Shown: positions 1 through 4,374 of the stretch, in pieces
Position numbering within the stretch: position 1 is the first letter of the stretch
Layout of the letters: each line of letters opens with the position of its first letter
Source of the DNA: Alphaproteobacteria bacterium
GTDB lineage: Bacteria > Pseudomonadota > Alphaproteobacteria > ATCC43930 > CGMCC-115725
Length of the DNA stretch: 5,192 nucleotides
Direction of reading: 5' to 3'
Assembly: GCA_005888515.1 (NCBI GenBank)
Contig: VAZR01000052.1
Location: 514-5,705 of the forward strand
The notes under the pieces: generated by a model
What the model was told of the DNA's origin: nothing
Seen by the model: only the letters and a program-made list of their open reading frames with translations
Database searches by the model: none
Made by a program: the position numbers and the translations under genes

Positions 1-93
1 TGCCAGCGCGTCGCCGTCGAGGATGACGGCGACTGGGTTGCCCTTGAACGGTACGGCGGTGAAGACGTCCACCTGCTGAAATGCGAGTTCCAT
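1..93 (-). CDS. PhzF-family isomerase/epimerase, N-terminal 31 residues only
   Basis: Partial gene: only the first 31 codons lie in the window and the rest runs off the left edge. The visible peptide begins MELAFQQVDVFTAVPFKGNP and continues VAVILDGDALA. The opening 'VDVFTxxPFKGNPVAVxLD' is the typical first beta strand and loop of the PhzF family (PhzF/YddE/diaminopimelate-epimerase-like fold). Members isomerise or epimerise small metabolites; the best known acts in phenazine biosynthesis, but most genomic PhzF-like proteins have no known substrate and do not indicate phenazine production. The catalytic Glu, normally near residue 45, lies outside the window. The ATG is preceded by a strong Shine-Dalgarno sequence (AGGAGA, 8 nt away) and the gene follows the ArsR-type regulator by 21 bp on the same strand, so the two are probably co-transcribed. 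Family call is firm; function is open. Confidence 0.85.
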   Translation of the reverse strand, partial: MELAFQQVDVFTAVPFKGNPVAVILDGDALA

Positions 94-101
94 CGTAGCG
101 G

Positions 102-107
102 TCTCCT
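102..107 (-). promoter_or_regulatory. Ribosome binding site of the PhzF-family gene
   Basis: AGGAGA on the minus strand, 8 nt before the ATG at 93. It sits inside the 21-bp gap after the repressor stop codon. It fixes the PhzF start and contrasts with the repressor gene, which has no such site. Confidence 0.75.
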
Positions 108-114
108 GTTTGCG

Positions 115-417
115 CTACCAGGCGGTCTGAAAGGCGCGCTTGACGCTGGCGATGCGCTTTTCGTCGCGCTTGTAAAAGGTCCATCGCTTGATGCGTTTTG
201 CGCGCACCAGCCCGGCGCGCGCGAGGATCTGCAGATGCTCGCCGGCGGTGGGCTGGCTGACCCCGAGCTTCTGCGCGATGAACAAGGCGCAGACGCCGTC
301 CTTGACGAGATCGCCGTCGACTTGCGCCGGGAAATGCACCTGCGGCTCCTTGAGCCAGCCGAGGATCTGAAGCCGGCGCTCGCTGGCGAGGGCCTTAACG
401 ACGTCGACCGAAAGCAT
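115..417 (-). CDS. ArsR-type winged-helix transcriptional repressor
   Basis: A 100-residue DNA-binding protein, the usual size for ArsR/SmtB regulators. Residues 1-23 form the first helices (LASERRLQILGWL, the typical 'xxxRRLxILxxL' opening). Residues 44-71 carry the helix-turn-helix, with recognition helix SQPTAGEHLQIL (54-65), and residues 72-86 (RAKRIKRWTFYKRDE) are the beta wing. Between helix 2 and the HTH is a stretch HFPAQVDGDLVKDGVC that I recall from a non-metal subgroup annotated simply as HTH regulators. The classical metal motif ELCVCDL is absent; a single Cys (43) remains at the equivalent place, so arsenite sensing by three thiolates is unlikely. It precedes the PhzF-family gene by 21 bp and is probably its regulator and its own repressor through the inverted repeat at 424-443. 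The ATG at 417 has no Shine-Dalgarno; the promoter spacing suggests a leaderless mRNA. Ligand unknown. Confidence 0.9.
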   Translation of the reverse strand: MLSVDVVKALASERRLQILGWLKEPQVHFPAQVDGDLVKDGVCALFIAQKLGVSQPTAGEHLQILARAGLVRAKRIKRWTFYKRDEKRIASVKRAFQTAW

Positions 418-422
418 GAAGC

Positions 423-451
423 AAATTAGCTTATCGCCTAATTAATGTCAA
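423..451 (-). promoter_or_regulatory. Sigma70-type promoter of the arsR-phzF operon, probably leaderless
   Basis: On the minus strand, a perfect -35 box TTGACA (451-446) is followed by a 17-bp spacer and a -10 box TAATTT (428-423; 4 of 6 matches to TATAAT). Only five bases (GCTTC) separate the -10 box from the repressor ATG at 417, so transcription should start at, or within a base or so of, the A of the ATG. No Shine-Dalgarno could be transcribed. The region is clearly more AT-rich than its surroundings, as expected for a promoter. This is the best promoter in the window. Confidence 0.75.
424..443. promoter_or_regulatory. Inverted-repeat operator, likely bound by the ArsR-type repressor
   Basis: Perfect inverted repeat AATTAG-N8-CTAATT (arms 424-429 and 438-443). 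It covers most of the -10 box and much of the spacer of the repressor's promoter, so a bound dimer would block RNA polymerase. ArsR-family dimers typically bind AT-rich imperfect palindromes of about this span over their own promoters, so autorepression is the natural reading. It could also affect the divergent oxidoreductase gene, whose GTG is 82 bp away. The binding partner is inferred. Confidence 0.6.
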
Positions 452-525
452 GCGTATCGGTGGCTTGCGGGGCGCGCCGGCTTGCGGCCAACATGGCGGC
501 GCGCAAGGCATGAAGCGAGGGGCGG

Positions 526-1629
526 GTGGACGAAGTCGAATCGGTGGTGATCGGCGCCGGGGTCATCGGTCTTGCCGCGGCGCGTGCGCTAGCCCTGGCC
601 GGGCATGAGGTCATCGTCCTCGAACGCGCCTACACGATCGGTTTCGAGACCTCCTCGCGCAACAGCGAGGTGATCCATGGCGGGCTGTACTATCCGAAGG
701 GGAGCCTCAAGGCGCGCAGCTGCGTCGAGGGGCGCGAGCGGCTCTACGCGTATTGCCAAGCGCATGGCGTGCCGCATGCGAAGCTCGGCAAGCTGATCGT
801 CGCGACCAGCGATGAGGAGATCCCGGGGGTCGAGAAGATCGAGGCGGCGGCGCGCGCCAATGGCGTCGATAATCTCGAATGGCTCAGCGCGTCGGAAGCG
901 CAGCGGATGGAACCCGAACTCAATTGCGTCGCCGCGTTGTTGTCGCCTTCGACCGGGATCATCGACAGCCATGCCTTGATGTTGGCCTATCAGGGTGAGG
1001 CGGAAGCGACCGGCGCCTTTGTCGCGTTCCGTACGCCGGTTCTTGGCGGCCGTTTGCGCAGCAACGGGTTCGAATTGTCGGTCGGCGGCGACGAGCCGAC
1101 GGTGATCCGCTGCCGCCATCTGGTCAATGCCGCCGGGCTTTATGCGCCGGCGGTCGCGCGGTCCATCGAGGGCGTGCCGCCGGAGAGCATTCCGCCGGCC
1201 TATTTCTGCCGCGGCGTCTATTTCACCTTGAGCGGCCGGACGCCCTTCCGCCGGCTGATCTATCCGGTGCCGGTGCCGGGCGGGCTCGGCGTCCACATCA
1301 CGTTGGATCTCGCCGGGCAGGCGCGGTTTGGGCCCGATGTCGAATGGATTGAGGCGGTTGATTACGCGGTCGATCCGCGCCGCGGCGATGCGTTCTACGC
1401 GGCGGTGCGGCGCTATTGGCCGGGCTTGCGAGACAACGCGCTGCAGCCGGGCTATGCCGGGATTAGGCCGAAGATCAGCGGCCCGAACGACCCGGCCGCC
1501 GATTTTGTCTTACAGGGGCCGGCGGCGCACGGCGTCCCCGGCCTCGTCAATCTCTATGGGATCGAGTCGCCGGGCCTGACCTCATCCCTGCCGCTCGCCG
1601 ACGACGTCATGCGGCAGCTCGGGGATTAG
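526..1629 (+). CDS. FAD-dependent oxidoreductase, L-2-hydroxyglutarate dehydrogenase/oxidase-like
   Basis: A 367-residue flavoprotein of the D-amino-acid-oxidase (DAO) superfamily. The N-terminal dinucleotide fold shows VVIGAGVIGL with G10, G12 and G15 and ends with acidic E33 (VIVLER), which would contact the adenosine ribose of FAD. Residues 42-57 (TSSRNSEVIHGGLYYP) followed by GSLKARSCVEG are the hallmark of the L-2-hydroxyglutarate dehydrogenase/LhgO group, as are GIRPKISGP (312-320) and the C-terminal FAD-binding segment GIESPGLTSS (345-354). It should oxidise a 2-hydroxyacid such as L-2-hydroxyglutarate to the 2-ketoacid, passing electrons to quinone or oxygen. It is shorter than E. coli LhgO (about 420), so the substrate may differ. 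The start is a GTG preceded by GAGG at 517-520; an in-frame TGA at 511 excludes earlier starts. It stands alone, divergent from the arsR-type gene, and its stop overlaps the stop of the convergent small gene by 4 bp. Confidence 0.88.
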   Translation: MDEVESVVIGAGVIGLAAARALALAGHEVIVLERAYTIGFETSSRNSEVIHGGLYYPKGSLKARSCVEGRERLYAYCQAHGVPHAKLGKLIVATSDEEIPGVEKIEAAARANGVDNLEWLSASEAQRMEPELNCVAALLSPSTGIIDSHALMLAYQGEAEATGAFVAFRTPVLGGRLRSNGFELSVGGDEPTVIRCRHLVNAAGLYAPAVARSIEGVPPESIPPAYFCRGVYFTLSGRTPFRRLIYPVPVPGGLGVHITLDLAGQARFGPDVEWIEAVDYAVDPRRGDAFYAAVRRYWPGLRDNALQPGYAGIRPKISGPNDPAADFVLQGPAAHGVPGLVNLYGIESPGLTSSLPLADDVMRQLGD

Positions 1630-1645
1630 TTTCCGAGGGAGCTGC
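1614..1645. repeat. Inverted repeat around the interlocked convergent stop codons
   Basis: GCAGCTC (1614-1620) and GAGCTGC (1639-1645) are perfect complements. An alternative inner stem pairs CTCGG (1618-1622) with CCGAG (1633-1637), extended by two G-T pairs, leaving both stop codons in the loop. There is no T-tract on either side, so it is not a classical intrinsic terminator. It may still act as an mRNA 3'-end hairpin for both convergent genes. Confidence 0.35.
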
Positions 1646-1820
1646 GGCAGAAGCGCCACAAGGTCAGCGGCCACGTCAGAACTTCGGGCAGGCTGGCGCG
1701 GAACACGCCGACTTGGCGGCGCCAATTAAAATCATCGGGCACTGCCGGGCTCGCTGGATGAGCAAAAAACGCAGCACCGATCGCCAGATAGCAAAGTACT
1801 GCCGTGACCAGAATTTCCAT
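1626..1820 (-). CDS. Small single-span membrane protein, unknown function
   Basis: A 64-residue protein starting MEILVTAVLCYLAIGAAFFA; residues 3-20 form one hydrophobic segment without internal charges, a membrane span or uncleaved signal anchor. After HPASPAVPDDF comes a polar, basic stretch (NWRRQVGVFRASLPEV) and a second, weakly hydrophobic helix-like tail LTWPLTLWRF near the end, perhaps lying on the membrane. The pattern (a hydrophobic helix, a Pro-rich linker, then Trp/Arg-rich tail) and lack of other sensible coding in this stretch favour a real gene. I seem to recall similar short hypothetical proteins in Bradyrhizobium-like genomes, but cannot verify that. The frame stays open upstream to a TTG at 1880; I prefer the ATG at 1820 because the hydrophobic segment follows directly. 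There is no clear Shine-Dalgarno, and a hairpin ends 3 nt before the start. Its stop codon interlocks with that of the convergent oxidoreductase. Confidence 0.6.
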   Translation of the reverse strand: MEILVTAVLCYLAIGAAFFAHPASPAVPDDFNWRRQVGVFRASLPEVLTWPLTLWRFCRSSLGN

Positions 1821-1823
1821 GAT

Positions 1824-1854
1824 CCAGAACCGGTTTTGGGGAACCGAGTTCTGG
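1824..1854. repeat. Hairpin-forming inverted repeat between the small membrane protein and ald
   Basis: The arms CCAGAACCGGTT (1824-1835) and AACCGAGTTCTGG (1842-1854) pair over 12 bp with one bulged A, around the 6-nt loop TTGGGG. Read on the minus strand it would lie in the 5' leader of the small membrane protein and end 3 nt before its ATG. Read on the plus strand it is 95 bp upstream of the ald start. It may be an mRNA hairpin or a protein-binding dyad; the sequence does not decide. Confidence 0.6.
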
Positions 1855-1937
1855 CTACAGTGTTGCGGTGCGGCTGGCAATCCCTAAATCTCGCAAAACC
1901 ACTCTTCCCGGTCCGGGCCGTTGGCGGCGTGGGCCCG

Positions 1938-1942
1938 AAAGG
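1938..1942 (+). promoter_or_regulatory. Ribosome binding site deciding the ald start
   Basis: AAAGG, 7 nt before the ATG at 1950. The frame is open for 79 more codons upstream, but this site and the family N-terminus (MLIGVPKE) place the true start at 1950. Confidence 0.55.
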
Positions 1943-1949
1943 TCTGGCG

Positions 1950-3068
1950 ATGCTGATCGGCGTGCCGAAAGAGGTAAAGAGCCACGAATACAGGGTCGGG
2001 CTGGTACCCGGCAGCGTGCGCGAGCTGGTGCATCACGGGCACAAGGTCGTTGTCGAGACCGGCGCCGGCGCCGGCATTGGGTTCGACGACCGCATCTACG
2101 AAGCCGCGGGCGCCGAAATCCTGACGCGCGGCGCCGATGTGTTCGCGGCGGCCGAGATGATCGTCAAGGTCAAGGAGCCGCAACCCGATGAGGTCCGCGC
2201 CTTGCGCGAGGACCAGGTGCTGTTCACCTATCTGCACCTCGCCGCCGACCGCAAACTGACCGAAGCACTCTTGCGCTCGGGCGCGGTGGCGATCGCCTAC
2301 GAGACCGTGACCGACCGTGTCGGCGGGCTGCCTCTACTCGCGCCGATGAGCGAGGTGGCGGGCCGCATGTCGGTGCAGGTCGGCGCGCATTGCCTGGAGA
2401 AGGAGCAGGGCGGGCTCGGCATTCTGCTGGGCGGCGTCCCCGGAGTCGCGGCGGCCAAGGTCGTCATCCTGGGCGGCGGCGTTTCCGGCACAAATGCCGC
2501 GCGTATGGCGATGGGTCTGGAGGCGCATGTCACCGTGATTGACCGGTCCTTGCCGCGGCTTTACGAGCTCGACATGCAGTTCGGCTCGCAATTGCACACG
2601 CTGTTTTCCACGGTCGAAAACATTGAGCGCGAGGTGGTCGGCGCTGATCTCTTAATCGGCGCCGTGCTGGTGCCCGGCGCGGCGGCGCCGAAGCTCGTCA
2701 GTCGCGCGCTAGTGCGGACGATGAAGGCCGGCTCGGTCATCGTCGACATCTCGATCGACCAGGGCGGCTGCATCGAGACCAGCCGCCCCACAACGCATGC
2801 CGATCCGACCTACATAGAAGAAGGCGTCGTGCATTACTGCGTGACCAATATGCCGGGAGCGGTGGCGCGCACTTCGGCGGTGGCGCTCAATAACGCGACT
2901 CTCCCCTTCGTGCTGGCGATCGCCGACCGCGGCTGGCGGCGTGCGCTGTCAGACGATCCGCATCTGCGCAACGGGCTCAACGCGTGCCGCGGTCAGCTGA
3001 CCCATGCCGCCGTGGCGCATGATCTCGGGCTGCCGCTGACGGCGGCCGAGCGGGCGTTGACGTCATGA
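1950..3068 (+). CDS. ald: Alanine dehydrogenase (NAD-dependent)
   Basis: Cytosolic enzyme that reversibly deaminates L-alanine to pyruvate and ammonium with NAD+, linking alanine use to central carbon and nitrogen metabolism; the family is a homohexamer. The 372-residue length matches known alanine dehydrogenases (about 371). Numbering coincides with the M. tuberculosis enzyme: R15 and K75 for pyruvate binding, H96 (FTYLHLA) as catalytic acid/base, and D270 (DISIDQGG) as the second catalytic residue are all present. The NAD-binding Rossmann motif is GGGVSG (175-180), with acidic D198 after VTVI explaining NAD over NADP preference. The N-terminus MLIGVPKEVKSHEYRVGL and the later VTNMPGAVARTSA are signature segments. 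The open frame extends upstream to 1713 but that part does not resemble the family; AAAGG precedes the chosen ATG. No Lrp/AsnC-type regulator, the usual partner of ald, is adjacent here. It appears monocistronic or followed by the methyltransferase after 110 bp. Confidence 0.97.
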   Translation: MLIGVPKEVKSHEYRVGLVPGSVRELVHHGHKVVVETGAGAGIGFDDRIYEAAGAEILTRGADVFAAAEMIVKVKEPQPDEVRALREDQVLFTYLHLAADRKLTEALLRSGAVAIAYETVTDRVGGLPLLAPMSEVAGRMSVQVGAHCLEKEQGGLGILLGGVPGVAAAKVVILGGGVSGTNAARMAMGLEAHVTVIDRSLPRLYELDMQFGSQLHTLFSTVENIEREVVGADLLIGAVLVPGAAAPKLVSRALVRTMKAGSVIVDISIDQGGCIETSRPTTHADPTYIEEGVVHYCVTNMPGAVARTSAVALNNATLPFVLAIADRGWRRALSDDPHLRNGLNACRGQLTHAAVAHDLGLPLTAAERALTS

Positions 3069-3092
3069 ATTGGGGCGCCGATGCGATCCATT

Positions 3093-3113
3093 AAAATATC
3101 GCGCGATTGTTTT
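3093..3113. repeat. AT-flanked imperfect dyad after ald
   Basis: The core ATCGCGCGAT (3098-3107) is a perfect 10-bp palindrome, flanked by AAAA on the left and TTTT on the right with one extra base of asymmetry. As RNA its stem would be poor because there is no room for a loop, so a terminator role for ald is doubtful despite the following T-rich run (TTTTGTTTT). It is more like a protein-binding dyad upstream of the methyltransferase gene. Confidence 0.35.
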
Positions 3114-3140
3114 GTTTTCGCTGGGCTCGCGCGTTCTAGT
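3112..3140 (+). promoter_or_regulatory. Possible promoter of the methyltransferase-like gene
   Basis: TTGTTT (3112-3117), a 17-bp spacer and TCTAGT (3135-3140; four of six -10 positions match). The start would fall near 3147, giving a short leader before the coding start near 3179. The -35 box is weak (three matches), so this is only a candidate. Confidence 0.25.
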
Positions 3141-3178
3141 CTTGCGCGGCCCGGCGCAATTCCCTATGTCAGCCAGTG

Positions 3179-3838
3179 ATGGGTCGCAACGGCATCATGG
3201 CATTCCTGCCGACGACCGCCCTTCCGGCGGTCGATCAGCTGCCTGACCCCGTTTTCGCCCGCGAGCTGCCGAATGCCCGCATCGACGGTGCCGCGATCGC
3301 CGCGGTAACCGATCTTTACCGCGAGGTGCTGCCGGCCGGCGGCGCCATTCTCGATGTCATGTCGGGATGGATCTCGCACCTGCCGCCAGAGGCGCCGTTC
3401 CGGCGCGTCGTCGGCGTCGGGGTCGATCGCAAGGCGCTGGCGGAGAACCCGTTCCTCGATGAGTGGCGGGCGCAGGACCTCAACCGCGACCCGGTGCTGC
3501 CTTTTGCCAATGCCGAATTCGACGGCGCGACATTGTGCGGCGCAATCCAGTATTTGGCGCGCCCTGGCGAAGTGATCCGCGAGGTGGCGCGCGTATTGAA
3601 ACCGGGCGCACCGCTGATCGTAACCTTCTCGAACCGATGTCTCGCGACGAAGGCGATCGCCTGCTGGTGCCTGCTCGACGAGGCGGGACATCTTTGTCTG
3701 ATCGCCCAGCACTTCGCCGAGGCCGGCAACTGGGCCGATGTGCGATGTCTCGATCGAACACCGCCGGGGGGCGGCCAGCCGCTCTACGCGGTCATTGGAC
3801 GCAGCCTCGGCGCCGGCCGTCCCGGCAGCAGCGACTAG
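3179..3838 (+). CDS. Class I SAM-dependent methyltransferase-like protein (Methyltransf_11-type fold)
   Basis: 219 residues from the ATG at 3179. A helix (GAAIAAVTDLYREVLP) leads into motif I, AILDVMSGWISHLP, where D59 ends the first strand. Then come VVGVGVD (strand 2 with an acidic end), QDLNRDPVLPF (D100, motif II-like), EFDGATLCGAIQYLARPGEVIREVARVLKPGAPLIVTFSNR (motif III/post-helix typical of Methyltransf_11, with its LKPG turn) and a C-terminal PLYAVIGR strand. The GxGxG loop that normally binds SAM is replaced by MSGWISH. I recall a family of hypothetical methyltransferases with DLMSSWVSH at this place, so this is likely a family trait and not damage; substrate unknown. Start choice is uncertain: a GTG at 3176, this ATG and an ATG at 3197 are in frame and none has a clear Shine-Dalgarno. 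It lies 110 bp after ald and converges on the lipoprotein gene with a 6-bp gap. Confidence 0.82.
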   Translation: MGRNGIMAFLPTTALPAVDQLPDPVFARELPNARIDGAAIAAVTDLYREVLPAGGAILDVMSGWISHLPPEAPFRRVVGVGVDRKALAENPFLDEWRAQDLNRDPVLPFANAEFDGATLCGAIQYLARPGEVIREVARVLKPGAPLIVTFSNRCLATKAIACWCLLDEAGHLCLIAQHFAEAGNWADVRCLDRTPPGGGQPLYAVIGRSLGAGRPGSSD

Positions 3839-3844
3839 CTCACC

Positions 3845-4249
3845 TCATTTCAGCATTTCTTCGACCGCCGCGAGCCGCCTGGACGCGGCTTTTTCATTGC
3901 CGGCGTCGCGTTCGCGTTCGGCTTCAACGACCAGGCGGTCGGCTTCGGCCATGCGGCGCTCGCCGGCCGAGACGCTGAGCCGACGGCGATCGATCCTGTC
4001 GGACAACGACGCGCGTATCTCTTCCTGCAGCCGGACCAGATCAGGATGGCGCGCGGTCGGCAGGGCGTAAGCCTCGATCGCCGCGTTGACGCAATGGGCA
4101 TGCGGCAGGTAGTTGCCGATGCGGCGGGGATACTCGCGATTGCACGCCTCGCGCGCGCTCTTCAAATCGCCGGTCAGCGGCGGCAGCGCACATCCGGCGA
4201 GCAGCACGCAGATCGCGCTGATAATGGTGAACTTAGTCGATAGCCGCAT
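3845..4249 (-). CDS. Small predicted lipoprotein with charged helical C-terminal half, unknown function
   Basis: 134 residues. The N-terminus MRLSTKFTIISAICVLLAGC is a lipoprotein signal peptide: two basic residues, a hydrophobic core and lipobox LAGC with the lipidated Cys at 20. The next residue is Ala, not Asp, so sorting to the outer membrane is expected. The mature part begins with a short segment holding two more Cys (36 and 53, in ACNREYPRRIGNYLPHAHC), which could form a disulfide in the periplasm. From about residue 64 onwards it is rich in Arg, Glu and Ala with heptad-like spacing, including RRMAEADRLVVEAERERDAG, so helical and possibly coiled-coil. I do not recognise a function. The start is placed at the ATG at 4249 because the signal peptide begins there; an in-frame ATG at 4285 would add 12 polar residues that spoil it and would lie inside the repeat. 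It is convergent with the methyltransferase gene, 6 bp between stops. Confidence 0.82.
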   Translation of the reverse strand: MRLSTKFTIISAICVLLAGCALPPLTGDLKSAREACNREYPRRIGNYLPHAHCVNAAIEAYALPTARHPDLVRLQEEIRASLSDRIDRRRLSVSAGERRMAEADRLVVEAERERDAGNEKAASRRLAAVEEMLK

Positions 4250-4259
4250 CCCAGCCCCC

Positions 4260-4345
4260 GTGGCCGGCTCGTCCCGGCCACCCACGTCTTTGTTTCCCCG
4301 GTCCCAAGCAGTTTAAGACGTGGATGACCGGGACAAGCCCGGTCA
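4260..4345. repeat. Paired inverted palindromic repeats (REP/BIME-like intergenic element)
   Basis: Two copies of one repeat face each other. Left arm 4266-4290 and right arm 4315-4339 are inverse complements at 22 of 25 positions, and the match continues outward with a single-base gap to about 4262 and 4344. Each copy also holds its own hairpin: left GTGGCCGG/CCGGCCAC (4260-4267, 4274-4281, 6-nt loop) and right TGACCGGG/CCCGGTCA (4325-4332, 4338-4345, 5-nt loop). The shared outer words ACGTCTT and AAGACGT flank a 24-nt centre. I recall elements built from 'AAGACGTGGATG...CCGGGACAAGCCCGG' as abundant between genes in Bradyrhizobium and relatives. It lies between two co-oriented minus-strand genes and could stabilise or end the upstream transcript. 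No transposase is nearby. Confidence 0.8.
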
Positions 4346-4374
4346 AGGGGAATTTTGGGGTAGGCCGAGTGCGC

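Larger units (their letters stand above)
1821..1949. other. Intergenic region between the divergent small membrane gene and ald
   Basis: This stretch must hold the promoters of both divergent genes. Besides the hairpin at 1824-1854 there is a weak plus-strand candidate for ald, TTGCGG (1863-1868), 16 bp, TAAATC (1885-1890). On the minus strand TTGCCA, 17 bp and TAGCCA is a poor candidate. Neither is convincing. The ald reading frame is open through this region but has no protein-like content here. Confidence 0.4.

Noticed and set aside
462..508. Repeated CTTGCG words and GGCGCGCC palindrome before the oxidoreductase
   Set aside because: Short, GC-rich and loosely arranged; expected at this base composition and not tied to a promoter I can identify.
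589..1296. Long minus-strand open frame (235 codons) inside the oxidoreductase gene
   Set aside because: Shadow frame of GC-rich coding DNA; its translation is rich in Arg, Ala and Asp with no domain pattern, while the plus strand is clearly a flavoprotein.
1713..1949. N-terminal extension of ald by 79 codons in the same frame
   Set aside because: The extension has no resemblance to alanine dehydrogenase, which begins MLIGVPKE; with the ATG at 1950 the catalytic residues fall at the family's exact numbering. It lies opposite the small membrane gene.
2059..2076. GGCGCC repeats in ald
   Set aside because: They simply encode the Gly/Ala-rich loop GAGAGIG with high-GC codons.
3065..3094. Nine-codon reading frame overlapping the ald stop (ATGA overlap)
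   Set aside because: Too short, with no ribosome binding site and no sign of selection; ATGA overlaps of this kind occur by chance.
3166..3246. Short reading frame (26 codons) overlapping the methyltransferase start in another frame
   Set aside because: Could be an upstream reading frame, but it has no Shine-Dalgarno and its codon content is what an out-of-frame reading of the gene would give.
3164..3712. Minus-strand open frame of 182 codons opposite the methyltransferase gene
   Set aside because: No recognisable motifs; the plus-strand protein shows an ordered methyltransferase fold through the same stretch.
4250..4285. Upstream ATG giving the lipoprotein 12 extra residues
   Set aside because: It would put polar residues before a complete signal peptide and start inside the repeat element.
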